A stretch of 64,000 nt of DNA from Monodelphis domestica. Taxonomy: Eukaryota; Chordata; Mammalia; Didelphimorphia; Didelphidae. The notes under the pieces are model-generated. The model worked only from the letters and a program-made list of their open reading frames with translations, made no database searches and was not told the origin of the DNA. Below are positions 1 to 11,047 of this stretch, one piece after another (positions within the stretch are counted from its first letter, which is position 1; the number at the start of each line of letters is the position of its first letter). Both the position numbers and the translations under genes were made by a program. Location of the stretch: the NCBI RefSeq assembly GCF_027887165.1, contig NC_077229.1, positions 372,162,343 through 372,226,342 of the forward strand. Direction: 5' to 3'.

Positions 1-970
1 TGCAGATCACTGGAGACCCACTTGTGTTCAGCCATGTTGGGATCTGGACCTCAATTCTCCTAGCCGGAAGTTTGACTTAGTAACCCTCCAGATTGCTCTG
101 TGGGGATCTCTCCCAAAATGGAACCATTCATGATGGTTCAGGACCTCATAAGCTCACAATATGTCTGGAGGAATGAAATTGTTGCTCCATTCCAAGTCAA
201 ACCTGGTGAGCCATACAAACTGGTGGACATGAATGGTGATGGACTGTTTCCCACTGTAAAGATAATTTTAGGATTGTGACTTAAAGATCTAGAGTTAATT
301 GGTCGCTGGGGAAAATCCCAAATAAAATAATTTTAAAAATTAAGACCTAAAAATAGACTAAGCTTAAAGTTCTAGCTTCACTATGAGTTGAGAACTAAGT
401 ACCTTCACTGTTCAATCAGGAGATTACAACTTTATCTTCCCCTAAAGTACATCCAAGTAGGGTGGAGTAATTTTAAAGTTCACACCACTCTTGCCTATGT
501 CATCAGCAGTGCTCTTGACCTCCTTCTCAAACACAATCTGATCTTCCATCCCAAACTTGCACCCTGGCAAACCACTCACTCACTCAGAGAGCTCTTTATC
601 ACAACTCGGGCAGACACACAGGCACTCAGCATGTGCCCTTGAAGAGATTGAGGAGGTTGACCCTCTCATGCACATACAATAAGAGCTCATTTGGATGATA
701 TTTGATGCCCTATATGACGCCAACCAATTTTCCCTGTGAGCTGGCTGGTGATCTGAAACTTCTCCTCTGTCTGCCTCTTAATGTGATGAATGTTTTCAGA
801 ACTCCCATCTCCAAGTTCAGTGTGAAGACAGAAGGCATCTTATAGCATTCCACCTGATGTCATCTCAGTAGACCAGGGAGATGAGTGTCCTCCTTTTTTG
901 TGGAAGATGAAGAGCCCTCCAATCATGGTGGTGGTTCAGTCTCCTCTGCCCTTGGCTTGGAGAACAGACC
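1..970 (-). pseudogene. AP2M1: AP2M1 processed pseudogene, copy 1 (partial, runs off the left edge)
   Basis: The minus strand resembles an intronless copy of the AP-2 clathrin adaptor mu subunit. The ancestral start is still readable: ATG at 926-924 opens M-I-G-G-L-F-I. Matches follow to the middle of the protein around residues NELFL..VNLL, and to a stretch ending in VICMKGK near position 1. The frame is broken repeatedly and a stretch near the 5' end is missing relative to copy 2. A short LTR (255-484) is inserted. The parent protein links cargo to clathrin coats; this copy cannot encode it. It is collinear with the second copy at 24.4-25.4 kb and shares derived changes with it, so the two look like products of a DNA duplication rather than two retropositions. 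The gene identity rests on recognition of the AP2M1 protein by eye. Confidence 0.8.
255..484 (-). mobile_element. Short solo LTR inserted in AP2M1 pseudogene
   Basis: The block is absent from the matching position of copy 2 (near 24,630). It begins TG and ends CA and is flanked by a perfect 4-bp duplication CCAC (251-254 and 485-488). Read on the minus strand it matches both ends of the LTR at 30,107-30,908, but the roughly 570-bp middle is missing. It is therefore an internally deleted member of that LTR family. Confidence 0.85.
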
Positions 971-1199
971 AGTAGGCTCAGGCTCTGCCACTCCTATGGA
1001 AAGGGGGAGAGACTAAGAAAGGGGAGAGACAGGGACAGAAACAGAGACTGAAAGAGAGGGAGGCAGAGAAAGAAATATCTCTCACTATATGGAGAGATGT
1101 GGATCCATATAAATAGAGATATATAGCTACAGAGAAGGAAGCAGCCATTTCCTTCTGTCCTTCTTAGTCCCTTTTCATATTTTCTCTTGGACCTGGGAA
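971..1199. other. Purine-rich spacer, no feature seen
   Basis: The stretch is GA-rich (a run of GAGA-type sequence at about 1005-1085) followed by AT-rich sequence. It holds no coding signal I can support. Confidence 0.5.
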
Positions 1200-3680
1200 A
1201 TGTTTATTGAAATTAATTTAAAAAAACAATTTTTAACATTCTCTTTTAAAATTTTAAGTTCTCTATTCTCTCCTTCCTTCATAACCATTCCTCACCCCTC
1301 CCTGAGACAGAAAGCAAGAGAAATAAATATAATGCATTTTGTGCCCTCATTCACACTGTCAATTCTTCCTCTGAAAGCAGACAGCATTTGCCAACACGAG
1401 TCTCTGGAATTGTTTTGGATCACTATATTGCTGAGAATAATTAAGTCGTTAACAATTTATCAAAAAATATTGCTGTTTACTATATGCAATGTTTTGCTGG
1501 TTCTGTTTATTTCACTTTGTATCAATTTATTTCAGTCTTTCCAACTTTTCCTGAAATAATCCTGCTCAATATTTCTTAAAGCACACTAGGATTCCATTAT
1601 AATAATCCTATTTTACAACGTATTTAGCCATTCCCCAATTGATAGACACCCTGTCAATTTCCAATTCTTTGCTACCACAAAAAGAGCTGCAATACATATT
1701 TTGTACAAATAAGAGCATTACCCTTTTTTATGTCTTTGGGATATAGATCTTGTTGAAGTATCAATGGATCAAAGAATATGCACAGTTTTAAAGCCTTTTG
1801 GGCAGTTGAAAATTGTTTTCCAGAATGCTGAATCAGATCACAGATCCACCAACAAAACATTAGTGTCCCAGTTTTTCAACATCCTCTCCAACACTTATCA
1901 TTTACCTTTTCTCTCAAATTGGTCAATCTGATAGGTGTGAGGTAGTACCTCAGAGTTGTTTTAATTTGCATTTCTCTAATGGAGAATGATTTGGGGAATT
2001 TTTTTTCATGTGACTATAGACAGCTTTGATTTTTGCATTTGAAAACTGCCCCTTCATATCCTTTTATCAATTTGAGTTAGAAAAATGGGACCTTTATTAG
2101 AGATACTCACTGTTTAAAAAAAACACACACAAAAAAGCTGTTTTCTCCTCTACTAATCTTGTTTGCTTTGGTTTTGTCTGTAAATAACCTTTTTAATTTA
2201 ATAGAATTAAAATTATCCATTTTGCATCAGATAATATTACCTATCTCTTGTTTGATCATAAATTCTTCCCTTATCCATTTGTTTATATCTGACTTTATTC
2301 GTATGAAAAGTATTTTGTAATTGAGTTCACAAAGTTCCTACATTTGTCTTGGCAGGTAAACTGCCAAGTATTTTCCATTATCTAACATTAATTTAAATAG
2401 AATTCCTTTTTCTATCTCTTACTACTAGGCTTTGTTAGTAACATATAGAAATGCCGATGTTTTTTTAGGTGGGGTTATTTTATATACTGCAATTTTTTGT
2501 TACTGTTCTTAATTATTTCAACTAATTTTTAAACGGATTCTCTAGAATTAAGTATACAATAATATCATTTGCAATAAGGGATGCCTTCTTTCTTCATTGC
2601 CTATTTTTAATTCCTTCCATTTCTTTTTGTTTCTTTTATTACAATAGCTAGCTCTTCTAATACAATATTTTAAAAAGTGATTATAATGGGCATCCTTGTT
2701 TCATTCCTGATCTTATTAGAAAGGCTTTCAGTTTGTCTGCAATACAGATAAAGTTTGCTGGTGGTTTTAGATAGATACTATTTATTGTTTTATTCCCATT
2801 TGTTTTTAGTAAGAATGGTATTAGTTGAATGCTTTTCCTGCATTTATTGAGATAATCATGTGACTTCTATTGGTTTTGTTATTGATATGGTCAATTATGC
2901 TGATAGTTTTCCCAATATTGAATCATCCAGGCACTATTGCTATAAATCCCACCTAGTCATCGTAAATGATTCTTGTGATATATCACTGTAATCATCTCTA
3001 GTTTTTTCTTTAAATTTTTGGCATCTATATTCATTTGAGAAATTGGTTTATAATTTTCTTTCTCTGTTTTTGCTCTTTCTCGTTTAGTTTGAACATCATA
3101 TTTGTTTCATAAAAGGAATTTTCTAGGACTCCTTTTATGATTTATATAGTATTGGGATTAATTGTTCTTTAAATGTTTGACAATTCACATGTGAATTGAT
3201 CTGGACCTGAGATTTTTTTCTTGGAATGTTTATTGATGGCTTGAAATTTCTTTTTCTAAGAAGTATTCTATTTCCTCTTCTTCTAGACTGTGCTGTTTCT
3301 ATTTTTATATCCATTCATCCATTTCATTCAGATTATCAAATTTATTGGCATATAATTGAGTAAAATAATTACTAATAATAGTTTCAATTTACTCTTCATT
3401 GTTGGTGGTCACCTTTTTCATTTTTAATACTTGTAATTTGTTTTTCTTCTTATCTTTTTTATTTCAATTAACCAATTATTTAGCTAATTTTTGGTTGTTT
3501 TTTATGAAACCAACTTTTACTTTTATTTATTAGTTCAATAGTTTTCTTACTTTCAGTATTATTATTCTCACCTTTGATTTTCAAAATTTCCAATATTGGT
3601 GTTTAATTAGGGATTTTTATTTCTTTTTCTAACATTTTTTAAATTACAAGCCTGATTCTTGGTCTGTTCTTACCCTACTT
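1200..3680 (-). mobile_element. Antisense L1, 5'-truncated, decayed
   Basis: Read on the minus strand this is a LINE-1 3' part: the ORF2 reverse transcriptase and C-terminal region, then the 3' end near 1200. Recognisable antisense landmarks are the segment around 1625-1720, the 'caccaacaaaacat' region near 1850 and RT-coding segments around 2700-3300. The same landmarks recur in the L1 copies at 28.2, 33.7, 39.3, 40.6 and 53.6 kb. There are many stops and frameshifts and no open frame. Confidence 0.85.
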
Positions 3681-3911
3681 CATTACTGTTTGTTATCACT
3701 GAAGTGGTGAATAGTAGGTGTTGATAAAAATGTTTTGATACCAAGGATAAATAAGATAGATCTTATTCCTATTGTTTTTGTAAATGATACATAACTTTAT
3801 TGACACATTCAAAATGGATTCTAATGAAAGAAAAGTTGTTTTAGGGGTTGTTTTTAGTTGCTTAAATTTGAAAATCTCATTTGAGTAATTGTCATCTTTC
3901 ATCACATTCTA

Positions 3912-4447
3912 TTAGTTAGTCATGGAGAAGATCTGTAGAGATCCAAGAATGCCATCCTCATTTGGAAAGTGAAGATTGAAGAAAGGATAAAGAGGCTCCT
4001 GAAAAACGGCATTTGAATAACTCTAGATTAGTCTTTGGTCTGTAGCATTGTAAATTGCTACATGCCCTCTTTCATAATCAAGGAAAATGCCCATCATATG
4101 AATACACTGCTTTATCTGAGTATAATATGATGGACTGAGATAAAAATAATTTCCCACTTTGAAGCTTATTACAGAATAAACATCCCCAGATAACCTAAAG
4201 ACATTGCCCTTCCTTCTGATTGATTCTTTACAGCTGCCCACTTCCTACTCTGTTTTACCCCCCATGTCTACTTCCCAGTAGTGTTTCCCTGAGGTGAAGC
4301 TCTGGGTAGCCAAGACAGAAAAATCAAAGTTAGATCTTTTTGGGTTGTCAGGCACATCCTCTGGGATATAAGCATATGTGACACTCTTCAAATCATCAGA
4401 CAGAATTAGATATAGACTGGCAGTTTCTGGATCCTGGGTTATATCTC
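3912..4447 (-). pseudogene. TRIM PRY-SPRY (B30.2) terminal exon with two in-frame stops
   Basis: A TATAG acceptor precedes 4447. The frame shows the PRY start (D-I-T-Q-D-P-E-T-A), then L-I-L-S-D-D-L-K-S-V, the SPRY hallmark G-K-H-Y-W-E-V-D, and later G-I-F-L-D-Y-E-R-G, and it reaches a natural stop at 3914-3912 after about 178 codons, a usual length for this exon. Two codons are ruined. TAG at 4247-4245 replaces the tryptophan that normally follows K-T-E, and TAG at 4025-4023 follows R-L-I. Otherwise the frame is open, so decay by point mutation is moderate. This domain normally binds the target, for example a viral capsid in TRIM5. Confidence 0.9.
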
Positions 4448-5140
4448 CTATAGAAAAAAAGAAAAGAGATCAACCACCTTGGGTTCCAGAGGCTAGAGGT
4501 TAAGAACAAAGAAAAAATTTCCTTAACCTGAGAGAACTTCACAGTATGAGACTCTAGGTATACCCACTGGAATTTTACAGTAACTCTTTAGATTTCTGTC
4601 CTACTTCAGTCACTCACTTAGTCTTAGTGACTTGGTTTTTTAGGACCTCAATTTTATTAATAATAAGAATGATGGGGCTGAACTGAATGGTCTTAGAGAT
4701 TCTGCCAGTATTAGCTTTATGTTAGACCCTATGTTTTAAAGCTTTCACTGAAGATTTAGCAACACTGGCCCCACCATGAATTATGGTCAACCAGTAATCC
4801 ATTATGGAAAGATATAGAGAAATAGCCACAGAAATAGTATATATTTGAAAAAAAAAAAGAAAAGCTCTACCACTGGCATGACACTTTTTTCAGTACATAT
4901 TTTAAAAATCAGGCATGCTAAATATTCAATCTTTGGAAAAATCTGTTTTTTTATTGATATCTGCTTTTGATTTACTCTTTTCTTCCAAAGAATGATGTCC
5001 TCAGAGTTTGTAATCTCTCAGAGGCAACTTGAGACATACATAGTTCCATAATAAATAGTGCCAAAACAGAGCATGTTGCAAATAATATGAAAACTCCTGG
5101 GAATTCTGAAGGGTCAATTGAAGTCTCAATTGTTGACTTA

Positions 5141-5224
5141 TGTCAGTATTTCTGTCATGCCAGGGATAATGCACTTGGTTCATTTGAGTGAAGCAATCAT
5201 TGGGTCTTGAAGGAGTCCTTGTTT
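5141..5224 (-). pseudogene. TRIM linker exon with in-frame stop and damaged donor
   Basis: After a good pyrimidine tract and AG (5226-5225) the frame reads G-L-L-Q-D-P, then a stop (TGA at 5182-5180), then T-K-C-I-I-P-G-M-T-E-I-L-T. The I-P-G-M-T-E-I-L segment is the typical link between coiled coil and PRY-SPRY in this TRIM group. The sequence at the expected donor is TAAGTC rather than GTAAGTC, so the splice site also looks lost. The exon is short and recognised by one motif, hence the moderate confidence. Confidence 0.65.
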
Positions 5225-5897
5225 CTACAAATAGGACACAAAAAGTTACACAGTTTGTACAGAGATCTAAAGGAGGTATTTTGATCAAAAATCTAGTAGG
5301 CTCTTGTTCTTTGGATCCCAATTGCTACCTTTATCCAGGCCAACTCTTTTACGAACTGTGTTGACTGACATATTGTCATAAAATGGAAACTTAACTATCC
5401 AATGTACCCTTTGCATTCTAGAGGAAGGAAAAAAATTATAATTATTCATCTACTCTTTTTTTGTAAGTTCCCATGACATTGTCATTTTCAGAGAGCACAT
5501 AATATTCCCCGCAGTCCTTTCTCTCCCTGTCAACTATTTTCTAGGGAAAGTAGAATTATTAAAATAAATAATTAAATTAATTGTAGATTTGCTAAGCACC
5601 AACCCCTGAACATTTTTTCATTGACTTCATGTCATCTGGCCCCCTTTTGAAAATGAGGGAATCATTCTATTGAATAGAGAGTCACACTTCCCCAATTCCT
5701 CTCCTCCACAGAAAATTCATCGGACAGTCCATCTAGTAATTTTTGTAGAATAAGAGAACTGCAGACAGAAAGTTGGAAAAAGATTTGGGGTCTAAGAGGC
5801 TATAACTCCTTTGCTAAAGTGGGTATGAGTAAATAATATGGGTTCTGATATTAAATAGACATTGTCACATCTTCCACAGATGAAAACGGAATGGAAC

Positions 5898-6281
5898 TGT
5901 AAACCTTAAAATTTCTTAGACTTATGAATGTTGGAAATTTCCCCATTGGGAAATTTCATACTTGAAAAATTTCCTACTGATAGTAAGAACTCTATTGGAA
6001 TGTGAAACTCCTTGGCATGGGAGGATCCTTCTCCTCCCTACATAAGACTACTTTAGGACAGAAACATTTTGCTAAACAATGGAAAGGGCTTTGACCTATG
6101 CTTAAGCATAGAACAGGAAGTTCTTTGAGTCATGATTGATTTTAGAATTGATACAATAGAGATACTTGGAATGACAGAACCAGGTCTTGGAACTTACAAT
6201 CTCCACCCTACTCAGAGTAACAGGATTTAGGAAGGGCTGCAGCAAAGATCAAGATTTAATTATTTGAGAATATGACCTTCA
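5898..6281 (+). mobile_element. Shortened solo LTR
   Basis: The element begins TGTAAACC and closely matches the first about 380 bp of the LTR at 16,276. It then stops at CA and is flanked by a perfect GAAC duplication (5894-5897 and 6282-6285). The rest of the LTR, including the poly(A) region, is absent. It sits in a TRIM intron in the orientation opposite to the gene. Confidence 0.75.
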
Positions 6282-6574
6282 GAACCTAGAAATTTAAACA
6301 AAGATTGAATTATTGTTAGTATGACTCTATACTTATCCAACTAGTTCAAAGTCCAAAGAATCAAAAAAGTCATCAACCCTTGCTCATCCCATACTAATTA
6401 GATGTTAATTGTATTGGTTGTTTACTGTGGGGGACTGGGGGTGACAGAATTTAGAGTTAGTAGGGACCTCAAACCTCCACTTTGAAGTTTTCCTGTAGTC
6501 AGGAAATCACCACCTTTTCAGGGAGATGAATCATTTTGGACAACATCTCTGTAGAGTGAGAGCATCACTGGGTA

Positions 6575-6780
6575 GATATGGGATTTGGGATCATGAAGAT
6601 CTGAGCTCAAAATACTGTCTCTGACACCAAATATCTAAATGACTCCAAGCAAGCTTCTCAATTTCTCAGAAGCCCAATGTTCTCCTCTTGGAATAGGGAT
6701 AATAACTCTGTTATCAAACTCAAAGGATTATTGTGATTCAAAATTCAGATAATGGATGTGGATCATTTTGGATTTTTAAA
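6575..6780 (+). repeat. MIR-like SINE
   Basis: The order of features matches an old MIR: a tRNA-related head, a degraded core around 'aatgactccaagcaagcttc', and 'gggataataactctg' followed by 'attattgtgattcaaa'. The match is by eye to the consensus pattern only. Confidence 0.6.
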
Positions 6781-6953
6781 GCAGAAAATAAATTTGAATA
6801 ACTATTATTGTTATTATTCAATGTAGGGGCCAATGACCTAGTTCTCTCTGTGGAACAAATCTAATCCCCCAAGGGGCTAGCTGATCCAGTACTTGAATAG
6901 ATATATCATTCAGCCACACCTCCCCCAATCCAATTCCCTTGTCTTGTTCTAAC

Positions 6954-7205
6954 CATTCTTAATTTTTTATCATAGGCATTCATCAGAATCAAATCAATGT
7001 AAGGCTTCTCAAAATTGTCTTCTGCTGCTGACACCACCATTTTCAGATTGTGGATATGTTGTCTCAGTCTGGCCTTGCTCTTTTCAAATTTTGCCAAGTT
7101 GTCTCTTACTTCCTGATCCAGACTTTGTTTTTCTTCCTTCACCAAGAATTGATGCTTCTTTTCAAAATCAAGCAGAACTAACTCTTTCATAGCATGGCCC
7201 TCTAA
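6954..7205 (-). pseudogene. TRIM coiled-coil exon, version b
   Basis: A TGACAG acceptor precedes 7205 and a GT donor follows 6954. All 84 codons are open. The translation has the usual TRIM coiled-coil landmarks: F-E-K-K-H-Q-F-L, the charged stretch L-A-K-F-E-K-S-K-A-R-L, and A-E-D-N-F-E-K-P followed by L-M-N-A-Y-D-K-K. This domain makes the antiparallel dimer of TRIM proteins. It is a second version of the exon at 8,572-8,754, so the gene either had alternative exons or suffered an exon duplication. Confidence 0.85.
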
Positions 7206-8084
7206 CTGTCACCAGAGATTAGGAAAAAGGAAAGAATTGAAGAGTCAATAGCTTTCATGGTCAGGACCAAACATTTTTATTAGCTACTAATTCCTATTGC
7301 CCATCTGAGAAGAATCATGGGCTATGATTCCAGATAGAGCTTTTCTATCTGCCTTCCCCAGACTTTGCATATTCAAGCTCACAGCAAGGTATGTTGTCTC
7401 TTAAAGGTTCTTGTGATAAGGAGTAGTCATGATAGAAAGGAGAAAGAAAGCTTTCTTTTAAACACAGAATCCTCAAATGTATACCATAGATAGTTTCTCT
7501 CCAAAACTGTGCAAAGCTTATCAGAAAGCTAATTATTCATATACATATTTTAGCAGATTTTGTTAAAAGAAAGTTTTTCTATGTGTTAGTCATTAAAATA
7601 TGTCTATAACAGTAACAATACATTTTCTCTCCCACATTCCAATTTGATTTCAAGTTCATCCTTTTTTATCTCTTAAAGTACTTTCTATAATCTGGACCAC
7701 CTTCTGCAAGAGAAACCCAGTCTTAATTAAACATTTATTTTAAATCAATGTAGTCCCCAATGTTTTAGAAAGATCTCAAACTTTCTGAAACCATGGCACT
7801 AACCATCCCCCAATCAAGGAATGAAGGATCTCAACTCTGCCTCAGGGAGTTTCTCTCTTTCTTCAACATATAACTTAAGATCAAAATTCTTCTTCAGAGA
7901 TTTTGTGCAACTCTGCCTCCCTTAAATCCAATTCTGTAATGTCACTGGTCCTGTCCAAATGGAAGGAAGAGGAAGAGAAAGAGGAAGAAGAACAACACCT
8001 TCAAATCTCAACATCACTGGTCTTTAACTTCCAAATTAACTTGTCTTTATTATCCTTTTTTCTATATTTATTTATATTCTTATA

Positions 8085-8215
8085 GTCTTTATGATTAAGT
8101 GAAGGGCTTCTTGGATGGAAGGATTGTTTCCATTCTTTGACCTTTTTTTCCAAGGGACTAGCAAAGTACCTGGCACATAGTAAACCCTTTATAAAAGCTT
8201 AATTAATTGAGTGTT
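8085..8215 (+). repeat. L2 3' end
   Basis: It has the classic L2 tail order: a sequence like 'ggaaggattgtttccatt', then 'gtacctggcacatagtaaac', then a TTAATTAATTGA-type end. Confidence 0.6.
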
Positions 8216-8571
8216 TTTCTTCTTTTTCTATTTCCTCAGAATATAATATTATTCTTTGCTATAAGGAACCATGGCCTTCTCCTGGAGAGTGAGGACATTC
8301 AAATATGACAAGTGAAACTTCTGAACCACCTGGAGCACAACTGTTGAAATTTATATTACAACCCTATTTTCCTGGTTCATTCTTTGAGAATCTCAGCTCA
8401 ACATATTGTGCTATTACACCAGATTAAAGCCAAGGCTTTCTCATAAAAAATATAAGTGCATTTCATAGATTTAATTGAAACAAATTTAATTGGTTGAATC
8501 TATGCAATGATTCTGAAACTCTCCTTAGCCATTACAAGAACCTCCTACAAATCATTTTTGGAAGTACCCAC

Positions 8572-8754
8572 CTTGAGCATCATTTGCAGATTGAGGATCT
8601 TTTGAGATGATCTGGCCTTGCTCTTCTCAGTTGCCAAGACTTCTATTGCTTCTTTGTCCATTTCTTGCAAGCATAGCTGCCCTTCCTCCAACAAGAACTG
8701 GTGCATTTTCTCATATCCAAATATAAACACCTCTTTGAGACCCTGTCCCTGGAA
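8572..8754 (-). pseudogene. TRIM coiled-coil exon, version a (short)
   Basis: A TGACAG acceptor precedes 8754. The 61 open codons contain Y-E-K-M-H-Q-F-L-L-E-E, L-Q-E-M-D-K-E-A and T-E-K-S-K-A-R-S-S-Q-K, and stop at M-M-L-K before a GTGGGT donor. Version b continues about 23 codons further (the A-E-D-N-F-E-K-P part), which is missing here; past the donor the frame soon meets a stop. Either a donor internal to the old exon is used or the 3' part was deleted. No stop is present inside the exon. Confidence 0.85.
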
Positions 8755-9455
8755 CTGTCACCAAGAAATTGAAATAAAAGAAGGGAAGAAAAGTCAATGA
8801 GTGTCATTGTCAGGGACAACATTTTGTCAAGGAAGATCCTCCCCTCTCCCTCCTGAGTAGCTGTTCATCAAACATTCCTCACATACCACAATTGTGCCAG
8901 GTTTTGTGTTGGTCAATAAAGGAAAAGGTTTGGGCTTCTTGGGGAGAGAACCAAAAAGAATCGGGTGAAGCCAGAAGAGAATAAAGAAGGAAGAAGTCAA
9001 GAAGCAGGCAGCTGAGAGGGAAAGAGGAAGAGACATGCAGGTTAGGTACCACATGGTCAGGTTACTTAGAGGAATAATCTGCCCTTTCCAATAAACTTTG
9101 TAAAATATATATCTGGGTAGAAATATTATTTCCAATTCTTACAACATCAAACATTTGTACTAGTGTTTACTTCCTTTTGTCAGCCTGAGCAGATAGATAC
9201 ATGGGCTGTGTTTAGAGACAGCTTTACTATAGGTCTTCCTCAAATTTTTCACTTGCAATCACTCTTTTCCTAAGGAATAGTTGATGATACAAAGACCAGA
9301 GGGAGTGTTTTGTATAAAAGAATAAATGATGACTCCTCAAATCTACACTAGAGATTTATTCCCCCCCAAAACTATCTAAATCCCAGTAGAAAAAAAATTT
9401 TTTTTCTTATATATATGATTATAGATTATATTTTTTGAAACTTTGGGATCCATAT

Positions 9456-10149
9456 TGTGAGAGAAAAATACCCTACCCCCTTACTAGAGGACTAGATTTT
9501 AATGTTAGAAGTAGTATTGAGTTAATTACATGATTTAAGTAGGCCTTTTGTGATCACTTTAGTATAAGTTTTAAACTGCTTGAATATAGTTAATCATTGT
9601 TAGCATAGGCCTCAGTTTTAGCCTTAGTCTCAAGATTGCTATATCATGCACCCTCAGAAATCATGGTCTTGAATTTGTGACTGGGTCGTCATTAGCATAA
9701 AGGCTTTTTGCCTCTGTTAGAAGCCTAGTGACACCCTTTCATCTTTGTATACACCCCTTATATATCATCAGGCTTTTGCCTCCTCCTTACCCTAGTCATC
9801 TCAGTATCCATCAGCCTTGACATCATCAGGCTTAGAAAGTAGGGTTCAGGATTCCCCACCCCACCCCTTATCTATCAAGTGACTTCTACCAATGAGAAGT
9901 ATTTCCTGATTACTGCAACCAATCCACATCTCTCTGTTTTTATCACTGTCCTGAATTATTTTTGTACTGGTATATAAGTTGTGATATTCTTTGGGGTATA
10001 TAGGAAGGTCTCTCACAGCGACTGGGGTCTTTTGGTCTTGACCAGAAGTCTGACTTTATTGTGGGGCTGACCATCTCCCAATAAACCTATTTCTTTATAG
10101 CTTGGAGACTTTGTTCATCATTTGCATTCCTGTGGCTAGAAATTACACA
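9456..10149 (+). mobile_element. Solo LTR, unrelated to the neighbouring families
   Basis: The block has LTR anatomy: a TGTGAGAG-like start, a TATATAA box near 9971-9977, an AATAAA at about 10,080, a GT-rich stretch after it, and an end near ACACA. A clean target duplication was not found, so the exact limits are uncertain by several bases. It lies in a TRIM intron, orientation opposite to the gene. Confidence 0.7.
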
Positions 10150-10314
10150 ACAAATAACTCATGAATAACAGTGTCAAGATCTTTCATCTTTAATATGAAT
10201 TTATCCCTTTGTAGAAATTGACTTCTTCTGCCCTTTTCATTAGTTACCATTCCATACAACTCCAAGAGACAGGGTGTCTTACACATTCATCCCTAAGAAA
10301 AGCCAGCCACTTAC

Positions 10315-10407
10315 ATTGCAGAGTGCCTCTCTCACTTTCTCACAATTCAGGATATTTTTTTAATACTTCTTTCTCCTTAAAATAGTTAACATCTCCTGGA
10401 GCTTCTC
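10315..10407 (-). pseudogene. TRIM first coiled-coil exon with a premature stop
   Basis: An AG acceptor (10,409-10,408) and a GTAAG donor (10,314) bound a 93-bp exon that reads E-K-L-Q-E-M-L-T-I-L-R-R-K-K-Y, then a TAA stop, then K-N-I-L-N-C-E-K-V-R-E-A-L-C-N. The KLQEML..LR start is the standard second exon of this TRIM group (usually about 96 bp). The single stop lies in an A-rich run. Confidence 0.85.
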
Positions 10408-10537
10408 CTATAATAAAAAAACAAATCTTAGTCGAATCTCTATTTTAAACCAAGAAAGTTCCCAACTGACCATGAAGAAATTTGAATATGCAGAGACATT
10501 ATATCTTCTAGGATTGAAAGCAAACAAATGATCTTAC

Positions 10538-10622
10538 CATGTACCAAGCAACAATCTTTCCCAAAAGAAGGACTTTATGGTCCTTGTGTTCTGCAGCTAA
10601 AAAGCAAGACCCACACAAGGGT
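10538..10622 (-). pseudogene. TRIM exon 1, 3' part (second half of B-box) separated by the provirus
   Basis: The minus-strand frame reads L-C-G-S-C-F-L-A-A-E-H-K-D-H-K-V, which supplies the second set of B-box zinc ligands (C, C, H, H), then G-K-I-V-A-W-Y-M and a GTAAGA donor at 10,537. It picks up the frame of the 5' part at 19,211 after removal of the 8.6 kb provirus. The last 4 bp (10,619-10,622, GGGT) are the left target-site copy, against GGGG at 19,211-19,214. Confidence 0.9.
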
Positions 10623-11026
10623 TGAAGTGAGGTAAACCTCTTTTTCCCTGGGGAAAGTAGAAATCAGAAATGAGCTGTCCTGTGAAGGTCAGTCAGCTCA
10701 GAACCAAAACAACATAACAGTCAGGATCCATGAGAAAATAACTTCCTCAATACAGACAGCCTAGGATAAGCTATACAATGGAATGTCCTGTACCCCAGGC
10801 CACTGACAAATAATAGCTTCTAGATGATAAGGTTTGCTTTCTCCTTCAAGGTTATGTATCATTAATTATTTGCTTTGTATCTTGAACCCTATAAAAACTA
10901 CATTAAAATTACAGTCCAGTGCAGTTTTCATTATGAAAGTTTACCCTAGCCAGCAATAAATAAATATTGGTTCCATTAATTGAACTTCTGGGTGTCCAGA
11001 CTCACTTTTTGAATTGCACCACATCA
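10623..11026 (+). mobile_element. 5' LTR of the provirus
   Basis: It runs from TG to CA. A TATAAAA box lies at 10,890-10,896 and a poly(A) signal (AATAAA) at 10,955-10,960. It matches the 3' LTR and the solo LTR at 22,070. It lacks about 19 bp near its start that both other copies have. Confidence 0.9.
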
Positions 11027-11028
11027 GA

Positions 11029-11047
11029 TGGAGGTCCCCAGCGAGAT
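11029..11047 (+). other. Putative primer-binding site, tRNA-Gln type
   Basis: Two bases after the LTR a TGGAGGTCC... sequence follows. It agrees with the complement of the tRNA-Gln 3' end except for about one extra base and a small local difference. Assignment is from memory of tRNA-Gln-primed ERVs, so it is tentative. Confidence 0.5.
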
